A stretch of 64,000 nucleotides of DNA, from contig NC_084491.1 in the NCBI RefSeq assembly GCF_030035675.1, forward strand, positions 27,507,801 to 27,571,800. The letters are read 5' to 3'. The notes under the pieces are model-generated. The model saw nothing but the letters and a program-made list of their open reading frames with translations, was not told where the DNA came from and ran no database searches. Position 1 is the first letter of the stretch. The number at the start of each line of letters is the position of its first letter. The DNA comes from Rhineura floridana (lineage: Eukaryota > Chordata > Lepidosauria > Squamata > Rhineuridae). Positions 43,605-53,789 of the stretch are shown one piece after another. A program made the position numbers and the translations under genes.

Positions 43605-44190
43605 TCAAGCCAGGGGTTTGGGTCAGCCACAATGAACAGTTTGGGGGAATAGTTATATGCAATTGACAGTCAGATTGGTTCCATGCCAGTGAAGAACCTG
43701 AAGGCTGGTAACAGGAGACAACTAAGAGCTCGCCTTGATCAACTGGCCCAAAGGACTTGGGAATCAATGGCTGTCATACAGCTACTGTTTTAAGTTCATT
43801 CAAAGCTACTGCTTAAGTTCATTTAAAAAGGGTTTACCACACCATGAAAAGAATTGAGGACACCACTAGAATGAATGTCTCAACCTTCAAAGCACAAATG
43901 AAGAGGAACATTCAAGGAAGGCTGGACTGATAAAAAGGAGCTTGGTTGCATGGCATCTGAAGCAAAGGAAGAAACAGGCATGCAACATGCAAGAAAAGCC
44001 TTTAAGGAACACCTCTCTGGCCTGAACAAGAGATAGGGTGTTTCTTCTCTGGCTGGAGATTAACATGATTTTTAATTTAAAGTGTCAAAGGTGGTATGAG
44101 AGCGAGGTTTGGTAAACAGGCTTTACAGGGTTTTGACATGTTTTCAAAACTTTATGCTGCTTTTGGTGAGGACAGACAAAACACATTAAC
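43605..44190. other. Intergenic, nothing recognised
   Basis: A short direct repeat at about 43789-43828 (AAGTTCATTCAAAGCTACTG / AAGTTCATTTAAAAAG). The segment 43830-44040 is free of known repeats here. Confidence 0.4.
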
Positions 44191-44288
44191 AATGCAATCC
44201 TATACACACCTACTCTACTCAGAAGCAAGCCCCACTGATTACAATTGGATTTCACTGCAGCTAAGTGGATACAGGACTACATTCCAAG
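44191..44288 (+). mobile_element. C90 element
   Basis: GCAATCCTATACACACCTAC, AGAAGCAAGCCCCACTGATT and GGATACAGGACTACA: complementary termini TGCAATCCTAT and ATACAGGACTACA. Confidence 0.65.
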
Positions 44289-44444
44289 TGTAGTGGAGAT
44301 TGTTTGAAAGGACCCTAATTGCCCTAATCATAATATGTACATTTTTCTGTCCTGATGCAAATTCTGGGGTAGGGGGAATGATTATGCAATTTTCCAGTAT
44401 GTTGACAGAGTTGTGATGGGCATATGTTGGGTAGTAATAAACAT

Positions 44445-44875
44445 AAGGGAGAAGTTCAGGTCACTTTGACTTTCAGTGCAAAGGTATCTCATTCGAAACA
44501 ATGTTTGAACCAAAGCACAGCTACCCTTTCAAGTTTGCACTTCTCTTAATTTTGTGATGCAGTTCTCCAACCAAATAATGCATAGAAAAATGTATCTATT
44601 GGGGGAACCTATGCAGAGATATGCATATATTAGTGAAAATGATATCATATATGCATAATATCAGAAGTTGCTTGCAAAGATTTGTCTGGCAAACATGCAT
44701 ACAAAAATATGTATATTAGAAGAGATGTGCACTAAAATGGGGATGAATTTTCAGAACTTGTTTTTTTTAAAAAAAAAATCAAAACTGATGCAGAAATGTA
44801 GATAAATTGGAAAGATTGGATAAATGAAAAACTGAGAGAAACCAAAAATGGATGGATTCATCCATCTCTGCTTAG
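44445..44875 (+). mobile_element. F440 copy, near full length
   Basis: TTGTGATGCAGTTCTCCAAC, repeated AAAATGTATCTATT-type units, ATGGATGGATTCATCCATCT end. More diverged than 37233-37675. Confidence 0.75.
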
Positions 44876-45395
44876 TGCCCGTAACATCACCAAGATACCT
44901 CTCTTCCCCATTCTTGTTAAGATGCACTTTAATTTTAGTCTGGCAAGATTAACAATGGACGTGCGTGTATATAAAAATCTTGTCTTCACATTCACAGCAC
45001 AGGTGAAGAATTTACTACAACCAATGTTAACCTTGTTATGTCTGTTCTCACCCCTTTTGCCAGAGATTACGGGGGGGGGATTGATGTTTGTGTACCATAG
45101 AGCAAGTCATTCTATCAAGCCACTTGCAGTTCTATTGTCTGTCTCCAGACTCTGGCTAGTGGTGGAAAAGGCTGAAAGGCTGAGCTATACAAAACATAGC
45201 CTCTTCCCCACTGCTCACCCTGCATAGAATTTGGGACTTGGCAATGAATGCCCCAAGGACCCAAAAGACTGATGGGTGGGGTGCAGGAAGGAATAGAGAA
45301 GTGGGTGTGAAAGGTCAAGAGGTATGCTTCAGGCTATGAGTTCTGCAAAGAAAGATGCATTTGATATTGCACAGATTGTGTGTGTGAGAGAGTGC

Positions 45396-45398
<3 letters not shown>

Positions 45399-45428
<30 letters not shown>
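45399..45428 (+). repeat. (GA)n microsatellite
   Basis: About 15 GA units, 60 bases before the TATA-like box at 45490. Confidence 0.93.
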
Positions 45429-45430
<2 letters not shown>

Positions 45431-45488
45431 GAATAAAAAATTGGGGAATTAAAGAAAAACCTATCTGTGTGGAGGAGGGGTTAGAGAC

Positions 45489-45938
45489 TGCATATAAAGG
45501 AGGGACAGAGGGGTCTGTGCTGTAAGAAGAAGCAGGAAGGGTGCAGAATAGAAAGGATAGTCATGATGGTTCTGAAAACAAAGGCGGTCCAGGAAGAAGC
45601 AGGAGACCATTGTGTCCCTTCTGTGATCAGACTCAGCGGGATGGTGATTGTTCTTCTGAAAGTGGAAGGATGCTGTTCAGAGGACCAATGGGAAACCAGG
45701 CTGGCTGCTGCTGTTCCATCCATTTCTTCTTAGCTGCTGCGAATAGAAAGAGGCACATTGAACCTTGCATTTGCAAACTTACATCAACAGCTTCCTTCCT
45801 GATCTGCACAGGGGTTGGCTTCTGAAGCTCCCCTCCAAATTTCTCCGCAGCCTTTGGAGTTCAGAATGACTGGGTTTTTGTTTCTGATGTGGAACCCATG
45901 TGCTATCATTTGTCCTCATTCCTTTATAAATAAAACGT
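45489..45938 (+). other. Short TATA-to-AATAAA block, identity unknown
   Basis: TGCATATAAAGG near 45490, a moderately GC-rich stretch of about 430 bases, then TTTATAAATAAAACG near 45927-45938. The longest + frame (45541-45825, 94 residues, seven Cys) resembles no family I know. It could be a small transcription unit, a non-coding RNA, or an old solo LTR. No repeat family of this window matches it. Confidence 0.3.
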
Positions 45939-46242
45939 CTGAATTTTGCTTGAGCAGTTTGTTATAGCTTTCCATTCTTTTCTAATAACTGGGCCAAAAG
46001 TTTGAGGAAACAAACATTTGGTCCAAAATGGATGGAAATCGTTTCCCCACTTTTGCTGTACTTCACTGACTGTCTTTTTGGCAGCAGCAAAGCAATTTGT
46101 CTGGGGAAGGGCCATAGCTCAACGATACAGCATCTGCTTTGCATGCAGAAGGTCCCAGGTTCAATCCACAACATCTCCAGGAAGATCTGGGAGAGACCTC
46201 CTACCTGAAATCTTAAGAAAGTCACTGCCAGCCAGTGTGAAC

Positions 46243-46824
46243 TGGGGTGGCCAACGTGGTGCCCTCCAGATGTTTTGGACTACAACTCCTGTCATCTCTG
46301 ACTGCTAACCATACTGGTGGGGCTGATGGAAGTTGCACTTGGGGATGAAGGAGAAATTCAATTCAGTTCACATTTAAAGCCGAATTTATCAAGTTCTCAC
46401 TTTCTGAAACAATATGAGAAACAAAACACAGCCATCCTCCAAAATGCACATTTATTCAAATTTTGCAATGCAGTTCAACCAAATAATGTTTACAAAAAAT
46501 GCATGTGTTAGGGGGAAATGTGCATAAAAATGAATATATTCGTGAAAATAACTTTTAAAAATGCTTTGTGTTAGGAGAAACTGCTTGCAAAAATGTCCAC
46601 ATTTGTCAGAACTGCATACAAAAATGTGCTGAGTAGGGGGAATTTGCAGTAAAATGCAGAAGGATTTTCATGAGGATTTTTAAAAAAAAAAATCAGATTG
46701 CTGCAGAAATGTGGAGAACTGAGTTTAATATTGGAAAAATAAGAGACTGAGAGAACTGAAATCAACAGATCTTCCCATCCCTAGCTGCAATCCACAACAT
46801 CTGGAGGGCCCCACGTTGGCTAAG
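46243..46824. mobile_element. P140-type MITE split by F440
   Basis: CTGGGGTGGCCAACGTGGTG on the left; CCCCACGTTGGCTAAGTCTGG on the right. The arms are complementary; the element is cut at its second arm (GATGGAAGTTGCA) by F440. Confidence 0.82.
46340..46783 (+). mobile_element. F440, full length with TSD
   Basis: TGGGGATGAAGGAGAAATTC start, CTTCCCATCCCTA end. Flanks GTTGCACT (46332-46339) and GCTGCAAT (46784-46791) agree at 6 of 8. Confidence 0.9.
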
Positions 46825-47097
46825 TCTGGTGCAGACAATACTGAACTAGATGTCCTCATGGATACATTTCCAATGTCCTACTCTCTCAGCAGCTGCAGTT
46901 CCACCACCACCCAGCCCCTCGGCATGATGCTGGTGTCATGCAGAGAGGTCATACTGGGAAAATAAAATGGTGGACTACCAAGAAAAGCCCCTCCTACTAA
47001 GAGGTAAGTAGTATTTTAAAACCTGTCATTGGTCCTAGATTAGGAGTCCTTGGACATCTGCTGGGGTTCCAATAAGATCCACCACTTTGTTTTGATG

Positions 47098-47250
47098 GAG
47101 GAAACTGCCCTACTGTACAAAGGTAAAATTCACATTTCTTTCTTTACCCACTCTTACCTCTGGCTCCACTCACCACCGGCATGTGGCCCCCAGAAGGTTG
47201 TCCAGAAAGGAATGTAGCCCTTGGGCTGAAAACCATTACCACACCCTTGT
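47098..47250 (+). mobile_element. N350 3' half
   Basis: CTACTGTACAAAGGTAAAAT, CACCACCGGCATGTGGCCCC and CATTACCACACCCTTG end. Confidence 0.7.
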
Positions 47251-47387
47251 TGTCCCATGTTAGCCTGATATAAGCAAAATGACAGAGTCCTGTAGCTTGT
47301 GGAGGCTAACAAATCTAATATGACACAAGTCGTGATTCAAAAGCATGAATTCTAATACAAGGATTGGGATGGGGGGGGAGGCTTGTT

Positions 47388-47450
47388 TGGGAGTAAGTCC
47401 CACTGACTCCAGTAGAACTTACTTCTGAATAAACATGCATAGAGGACTGG
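47388..47450 (+). mobile_element. C90 element
   Basis: GGGAGTAAGTCCCACTGACT and AGAACTTACTTCTGAATAAAC. Confidence 0.6.
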
Positions 47451-48125
47451 GCAAGTGGGATTCAGCTCCCATGGATGTCTGGTAACATGTGGCAAGCAAT
47501 CCAAATGTCTGTCCCCTTTTTTGAGCAGTCAGGAATCCCCTCTCTCTCTCTCTCTCTGTTATATCTGGAGAGGTGTCCTGACTCTCAAGGCCTGGACTGG
47601 TTGTGCCAGATCCCCGGCAGAAAGGAAGCCGCTGTTTTGGGTGATGTTTGGGAAGCACAGGGGAATAAGGAGAGAGGCAGGAAAGAAGTGGGACATGCAG
47701 GAAGCTCCAGGAGGCATTCAGAGAACTTGCCGTCTCTGTTCAGATGAGGAAGTGGAGGAGAGAAGGGCTTTCGATCTGATTTGAAAACAGTGCCTGCAGA
47801 GGGTCTGTGGGCGGGAAAGGGCTCTGGCGCCTGCTATTTTCTTCCAGATGGCTGCTGATAACTCCTCTCCACTCTTGTTATGAGGCTTTTGTTTTTCCCA
47901 TTGCCGCTACCACATAAAGCCCGCCCCTGGCACCTGCCTCCCCATCCTCAGGGGACTCTGAATCATCCCCGTGGACTAGGGATAGGTGTTACGCTGCCTG
48001 AGAACACCTGCCAAACCAAGCGGCTCTCTGAAAGCAGGGCACAGGCGGACACTTTAAGGAGGGATCTCTTTACTCTGCCACTGTGACTTTATGGCTTTGC
48101 ATAACCAGTACATTCAAAAGAACGT
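47451..48125. other. GC-richer low-repeat segment
   Basis: About 670 bases free of the window's repeat families except a (CT)n run at 47538-47557. Includes GC-rich CATAAAGCCCGCCCCTGGC near 47913. No coding frame is convincing. Candidate unique or regulatory DNA. Confidence 0.35.
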
Positions 48126-48129
48126 AAGG

Positions 48130-48527
48130 CTAGGGAGAAAGGAGAAATTGGATTCACTTTGTATTTCAACCTGAATCTATCAAATCCACACTTTCCAAAA
48201 CAATATGAGCACTGAAACACAGCCATCCTTCAAAATTCGCACTTACCTGAATTTTGTGATGCAGTTCTCCAAACAAAGAATATTTAGCATGTATTAGGGG
48301 ACAGTGTCCATAAACATGAATATATGAGTGAAAGTAACATACAAGAATCCACTAATTCATGAGAAATGGCTTGCAGAACTGTGTTTATTAAGAGAAATTT
48401 GCACTAGCATGCTGAAGAATTTTCATGGGGATTAGCAAACGGCTGCAGAAGTGTAGAGGACTGAATTTAAAGACTGGAAAAATGAGGAACCGAGAGAACC
48501 GGAATTGATAGATCCTTCCACCCTTCC
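48130..48527 (+). mobile_element. F440 copy
   Basis: CTAGGGAGAAAGGAGAAATT start, GATCCTTCCACCCTTCCCTA end; internal TATGAGTGAAAGTAACATAC and TTAAGAGAAATTTGCACTA units. Confidence 0.85.
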
Positions 48528-48536
48528 CTAAGAAAG

Positions 48537-48676
48537 AGATGGGGAGCCTGTGGCCCTCCAGACATTGCTGGACTACACCTCCCATCATCCCTGATGGTTG
48601 GCCATGCTGCTTGGGGCTGATGGGAACTGGCAGCCCAAAAACATCTGGAGGACCACAGGTCCCCCATCCCTGATGT
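48537..48676. mobile_element. P140 MITE
   Basis: GAGATGGGGAGCCTGTGGCC left, CCACAGGTCCCCCATCCCTG right, with CACCTCCCATCATC/GGGCTGATGGGAAC arms. Abuts F440. Confidence 0.85.
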
Positions 48677-48840
48677 AAGGAGAACCTTGCTGGATCAGAT
48701 GAAAGGTACATCCAGTTTGGCATCTAATATCCACCACGGCCAATCAGATGCCTCCACAAAGGCCATGATTGGCCCTCACAGGTGATGCCCCACACACACA
48801 ATTGGCCTTCAAGAACATATTGTCTTGCAACAGGGAAGTT
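48677..48840 (-). mobile_element. CR1-B 3' end, antisense
   Basis: CTTGCTGGATCAGATGAAAG, CACGGCCAATCAGATGCC, then antisense of the upstream block. Confidence 0.6.
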
Positions 48841-48907
48841 CCAGCATACGGGCGTGATGAATAGCCATTGATAGATCTATTCTCAAAGAATTGATCTTAT
48901 TTCCTTT

Positions 48908-49107
48908 TGGGGATGGGGCCGTAGGTCAGTGGTGGAGCATCTGCTTTGCATTCAGGACCCAGGTTCAATCCCAGGCATCTCTGGGCATCTCCCTGTCTGA
49001 AACCTTGGCCAGCTGCTACCAGTCAGTGCAGACAATACTAAGCTAGATAAAACCATGGCCTGATTCAGTATAATGCAGCTTCCTATTTTCTTATGTTCCT
49101 ATGTTTA
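48908..49107 (+). mobile_element. AlaSINE, full length
   Basis: GTAGGTCAGTGGTGGAGCAT (A-box region), CCCAGGTTCAATCCCAGGCA (B box), GCAGACAATACTAAGCTAG and tail CAGCTTCCTATTTTCTTATG. Confidence 0.88.
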
Positions 49108-49109
49108 AA

Positions 49110-49578
49110 GCTACCTAACTCATACAGATATTAGCACCACATCTTGATCAGAGTGCAGACCATTGCTGAGATGATTTGTTGAATGAAAGAAGAGAACACT
49201 CACAAACACCTCAAAAGCAAGGTAAGCACCTCAAAAAACCTGCACCCCTCTTGTGAAAATTTCACTGAATTTTCTCTCTCCTCTTTGACAGTTTTTAATT
49301 GCGATTTCTTTTCTTATTTATTGAGGGGAGGAATGGGAATTCAGGAGAAATGTTGGCATAGCACTACCAGTGTGCAGCCTGCCACTTTGCATGTGTTGCA
49401 GCTGCTGAGGTCTAATTTGTAATGTCGATAACCTTTTGTAGAACAATTCTAAGATACAGAATGGGTGTAAAGGGGCTCTGTGCAATGCACCAACTGGCCC
49501 CATCCCCTAGATGCCGAGGTGTGCCCCAGCCATGGCCTCAGCTGATACACGATTGCGATTGGTCTGAAGGAGACTTCT
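49110..49578. other. Intergenic, nothing recognised
   Basis: No repeat terminus or coding evidence seen. Confidence 0.4.
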
Positions 49579-49584
49579 GTGTAT

Positions 49585-50260
49585 GAGGGATGGGGAACCT
49601 CCAGTGTGGCCCTCCAGACCTTTCTCTCTGGCCCTCAGGACTCTCCCCAGGACCAACATCCTCCCAAGGCACACTGACACCAGCTCTGTTGTACTCTCCT
49701 TGAGTGTCCTTGGCGGGGTGGAATCAGTGGAGGCTGACAAATGGGGCACTGCCCCACCAACTTCAGCATGCGCTAAGACAGCCCCCCCCAGTCCCCATCT
49801 CCTTATTTATGATCAGTCCAGGGGCTGACACTGGCTGTCAGCCTCCTCCTCCTCCTGACTCTTTTTGTTGCCTCCGTAGAATTCAGCAGGGAGGAGGAGG
49901 TGGACAAAACCAGAATTAGCTAGTTCCATCTGTTGTTGACACTAGCTTCATCTGCCATTGGCTCTGGCTCTGCCTATTGTTGGCCTCCCTGCCTTCCGCC
50001 CTACCAGTCCCAATGGGCACCAGCTGCCCCTGGCTGGAATGTGCCCATGAACTCTGATAACAATCCTTGCTTACCTAGACGGAGGACAGAGAGGGGTGGC
50101 TGGTGGGTGTACGCACACATGCTTGTATGTAGAAGCTAGTCTACTGTACGAAGGCAACATTTACAAGCATTGCTTTGCTCACTTTTGTCTCTGATCCCAT
50201 CCACCACTGACATGTGGCCTCCAGAAGGGAATGTGGCCCTCAGGCTGACAAGCCCCCCCC
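49585..50260 (+). mobile_element. N350 element split by D300
   Basis: GGATGGGGAACCTCCAGTGT start; GGCTGGAATGTGCCCATGAA and CCACCACTGACATGTGGCC after the insertion. Confidence 0.8.
49725..50032 (-). mobile_element. D300 element with TSD
   Basis: CAGTGGAGGCTGACAAATGG start, GGCACCAGCTGCCCCTG end. Flanks GGTGGAAT (49717-49724) and GCTGGAAT (50033-50040) agree at 7 of 8. Confidence 0.82.
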
Positions 50261-50520
50261 TTTTGGTGCACAGGGTCCTTATTCTCAAGGAGAGAGACCA
50301 ACACACACAAATCCTTATGTACATAGGCCCCCTTCGGGCTAAGACTGGCCATGCTTTTGCCCAGGTGAGCAGCCTGCCCAGGTGTTGGCATCTAGGGAGC
50401 GGTGCCAGCCAACATATTCTGGCATATAGCGTATCTGCACCTAGGTTGTGTGAAACACCTTGCCTATTACCAGGGCTCTGTGTGTGTGTGACAGTACTCA
50501 ACAGTACAGAGTACCAGCAC

Positions 50521-50579
<59 letters not shown>
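50521..50579 (+). repeat. (CTTT)n microsatellite
   Basis: About 14 uninterrupted units. Confidence 0.95.
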
Positions 50580-50581
<2 letters not shown>

Positions 50582-50979
50582 CACGGCAGCCATTTTGTGC
50601 TGGCACCCACGGCGCTTTTATCAAGATCTGAGCACTGGCACCTCATCCTGCCCCCAAAAAAGCACTGCCTATTACAGTTAAGTAAGCGCCATCAGTACTT
50701 CCTTTCAAATGCCTGCTGAAGTCAATACCTTTGGTTCACCCAGGCCTTTTCTGAGGTACAGCTCAATCCATTGACTGCTGTGTCTCCCTGTTCTGGACGT
50801 TAAGTACCATTAGGCTTTTTTATGGATGTGATCCAGTCACCACCAAGACACTTTTATTTGTGCAGTATCCCAGCCTATATAATAAATAGATATGACTTTG
50901 GTAAACAAAGCATGAAGGATTATGTTTTTCTAGTGTATCCTCAACCAAAAGAAGTCTGTGTCTGTGTTAGAATTGCTTG

Positions 50980-51195
50980 TTAATATGTGGGGTTTTTTTA
51001 ATAATATGTTTTAACCCTTTTTAAAATACGTTTTAAAAGCTTTTTAAAAAAAATGTTTTGAACGTTGTTTTGTTTTAATGTATTTTAAGGTCTGTTTTTA
51101 TGATGGCGTAAAGTGTTTTCAGCGTTTCTGTTTGCCGCCCTGGGCTCCTGCTGGGAGGAAGGGCGGCATATAAATCAAATATTAAATAAAGGAAA
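50980..51195 (+). mobile_element. L2-like LINE 3' end
   Basis: T/A-rich 3'UTR, then TTGCCGCCCTGGGCTCCTGC and GAAGGGCGGCATATAAATCA. Confidence 0.75.
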
Positions 51196-51218
51196 GAAAT
51201 AAAGGAACTCTCCTAGAA

Positions 51219-51400
51219 TTTATTTATTTATTTATTTATTTATTACATTTATACCCCACCTTCCTTTCCATGACAGAAACCCAAGGCAGCTTACATATGG
51301 TTCCCAGGCAGTCTCCCATCCAGGCACTGACCACACCTGGAGCTGGTCTTATGTGCCTTCAGACCATAGCCTGTGAAAGGCAAGCGACTGCCGAGTAAAA
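51219..51400 (-). mobile_element. SINE with possible 5S rRNA-like segment, antisense
   Basis: (TTTA)n, ATTTATACCCCACCTTCC, then GGCAGTCTCCCATCCAGGCA and CTGACCACACCTGGAGCTG, which resembles the antisense of the 3' half of 5S rRNA. Confidence 0.5.
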
Positions 51401-51487
51401 CAAATGACAACATACAAAAGGTGGAGCAGAGCTCTTTAGGATACGCCACACTGCATAGCAGGGGCTTGTGCCGTGATCCTTGAGGCG

Positions 51488-51690
51488 AGTGGCGGAGCAG
51501 TGGCTCAGCGACAGAGCATCCGCTCGGCATGCAAAAGGTCCCAGGTTCAGCCTCCTGCATCTCCTGCTAGGGCTAGAAACAACTCCTGCCTGAAATCCGC
51601 GACAGCCACAGCCAATCAGTGCAGACAGTACTGAGCTAGATAGATCAGCGGTCTGACTCGGGATAAAGCAGTTTCCCAGATTCCTATGAC
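51488..51690 (+). mobile_element. AlaSINE, full length
   Basis: CAGTGGCTCAGCGACAGAGC, AAAAGGTCCCAGGTTCAGCC, GCAGACAGTACTGAGCTAG and GCAGTTTCCCAGATTCCTATG. Confidence 0.85.
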
Positions 51691-51978
51691 TGGGGTGTTA
51701 CAAGCCTCTGCTTTCCTCTGTGAAATCTTGCAGGGTGTGTCACAGGCTACATCACATCTCCTTCGTCAGTCAGCCTACCCTCTGCTGCAGCCTACAAAAA
51801 TGGAACAGGCTTTAATTAACCTCTGGGTTGTGCTTTTTTTATTCTTGAAAAAAAAATCCTCTTTGATGCACACAGCTGCATTCGACTTTCAGCTGTCGTC
51901 TTATATCCACTGGCATCTTTTGCTGTTTTCCTTTTCTTAACATTTTCCTCCACTCTGGCAAGCAGAGTGACCCTACCG

Positions 51979-52088
51979 CAGAGCTTGGAAAAGTTACTTT
52001 TTTGAACTACAACTTCCATCAGCCCAATCCAGTGGCCATGCTGGCTGGGGCTGATGGTAGTTCAAAAAAGTAACTTTTCTAAGCTCTG
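51979..52088. mobile_element. P115 hAT-type MITE, perfect TSD
   Basis: CAGAGCTTGGAAAAGTTAC left, GTAACTTTTCTAAGCTCTG right. Both sides carry CCCTACCG (51971-51978, 52089-52096). Inserted in a G280 end (CCCTACCGTTAGGCAGAGTG). Confidence 0.92.
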
Positions 52089-52370
52089 CCCTACCGTTAG
52101 GCAGAGTGGGCCAACTGCCTCAGGTGGTGGTTGCTGGGACTTGGGGAGAGGGTGTGGCAGCAGGCCCCTGGCACATGCTCCCTGAGTATCACCTTCTGTT
52201 GAAGGGAATGCTGTGTGTGCCACGCAGACTGGCTTGCAGCTCCTAAGCTAGGGCAATGGTCGAGTACAGGTTTCAAAGGCAAAAGATCCCAGGTTCAATC
52301 ACTGTCACTTCCACGTACGGATGGGGGAGAAATTCGATTCAGCTCACATTTAAAGGTGAACCTACCTAAT

Positions 52371-52590
52371 TGTTATGTTATGTTATGTTACGTTTTATTT
52401 CTAGGCCGCCTTTCGGCCAAATAGGCCCCCAAGACGGCTTACACACAAATAAAAATACAAATACAAAATGCAAATAAAAACAATACAATTTACAGGAAAA
52501 AAAAATCAAACTAACAAAGTCCTAACATCTCTAAAAAAACAGGAGCAGCAAACCAAAAGCATTAATCTTCCTGGTAAAGGGCAGTCCCCA
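52371..52590 (-). mobile_element. L2-tail element, antisense, (TTATG)n end
   Basis: TTATG repeats, TTTATTTCTAGGCCGCCTTT, AAGACGGCTTACACAC, then A-rich. First insertion inside F440. Confidence 0.6.
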
Positions 52591-52614
52591 GAAAAATGTC
52601 ACTAAGAGCAGGGG

Positions 52615-52838
52615 TGGGGGGCAAAGCAGGTGGAAAAGCATGCCCCTTGATGGTCCCAGCACAGTCCCATCCCTGCAGCAGCATGTCTCAGTCTGCAGCT
52701 CTTCCTGATAAAGCCCAGGCAGAGGGATGGGGCAAGGCAGATGGAAATGCTTGCCCCTTGATGGTCCCAGCACAGTCTCATCCCTGCAGCAGCACATCTC
52801 AGTCTGCAGCTCTTCCTGATAAGGCCCATGCAGGGGTG
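52615..52838 (+). repeat. Tandem duplication, 111-bp unit
   Basis: GCCCCTTGATGGTCCCAGCA, CAGTCTGCAGCTCTTCCTGA and flanking bases occur twice, 111 bases apart. Sits between the L2 tail and the LTR fossil. Confidence 0.88.
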
Positions 52839-52839
52839 A

Positions 52840-53486
52840 CGGACCCAGCGTCCTTCCCGAGGAAGGATGGGGACGGCATGAGTTTCAGAAGCCTCAGCCG
52901 TTAGGGAGCACGGACGATCCAGCTGTTGTTGAGTCTAACCCCGACCTTGGGGAAGAGAGCGAGTCGCCCGCCCCGCCAGTTCCCATGGCTGGTCCTGCCC
53001 CTCCATGAGACAGCGCTCAGCCCCCCGGCACTCCCACAGGACTGTTGGGGGATGCTCCTGAGACAGCAGACACTCCTCCTTCACCAAGCAGTATCTTAGA
53101 AACGCCCGACGCTTCCCCGCTCTCCGTTCTCCCGCCTGCCGATCAGGAACCTGTGCTTTCCGATGAGCCTTCGGAGGCTCGCCCCCCCCTCACTGCGCTC
53201 ACGACGTTGGGAGAAGCGGACCGGGCAGAAGGGGGCGTGTGTGCGATGGAGTGAGAGGTTATGCCCCAAGACCTCTCCTATTTGAGGCTACCGCGCCCGG
53301 AAGTGGACACTGAGTCAACTTTCTTCACAAGTTGCAGAGCATGTCTAGAGTGCAGTTAGGGATTGTAGTGAGTTAGCATAGGGGTTTCTATGAGGCGCAC
53401 AGCCTTTGATGTATCCATTACTTGAATAAAACAAGAATTGATTGCACCCTCGTCTCCGACTGGTGGTTCTCGCTCTGAACTGGACA
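52840..53486 (+). mobile_element. LTR-retrotransposon fragment (fossil)
   Basis: GC-rich segment unlike its AT-rich surroundings, ending in an AATAAA signal at about 53427 and a U5-like end near CTGGACAC. Probably the 3' end of a Ty3/Gypsy-like or other LTR element, or a solo LTR. Broken, incomplete. Fairly young, since it interrupts F440. Confidence 0.45.
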
Positions 53487-53640
53487 CTAATCTGCACTTT
53501 CCAAAGCAATACATGAACTGAAACACTTCTCCAAATGTTTTGGTGCAGTTCTTCAGCCAAAGAATGTGTACAAAAGTGCACATATTTGTGAAAATAACAT
53601 ACAGAAGTGCATTATAATGGGGAAGACTGCTTCGCAAAAA

Positions 53641-53789
53641 AAATATTATTTATTAGTTGATTTATTATTTGATTTACATCCTGCCCTTCCTCCCAGTGGG
53701 AGCCCTGGGTGGTGAACAAAAGCACTAAAAACATTTTAAAACATCGTAAAAGCAGACTTTAAACTATATTAAATGTCTAAAATATATAA
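53641..53789 (-). mobile_element. L2-like 3' end inside F440
   Basis: TATTATTTATTAGTTGATTT, CCTGCCCTTCCTCCCAGTGG, GAGCCCTGGGTGGTGAAC, then A-rich. Confidence 0.75.

Larger units (their letters stand above)
46094..46858 (+). mobile_element. AlaSINE split by a P140-type MITE
   Basis: Head 46100-46240 with TAGCTCAACGATACAGCATC and AGGTCCCAGGTTCAATCC; resumes at about 46825 with GCAGACAATACTGAACTAGA. Confidence 0.82.
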
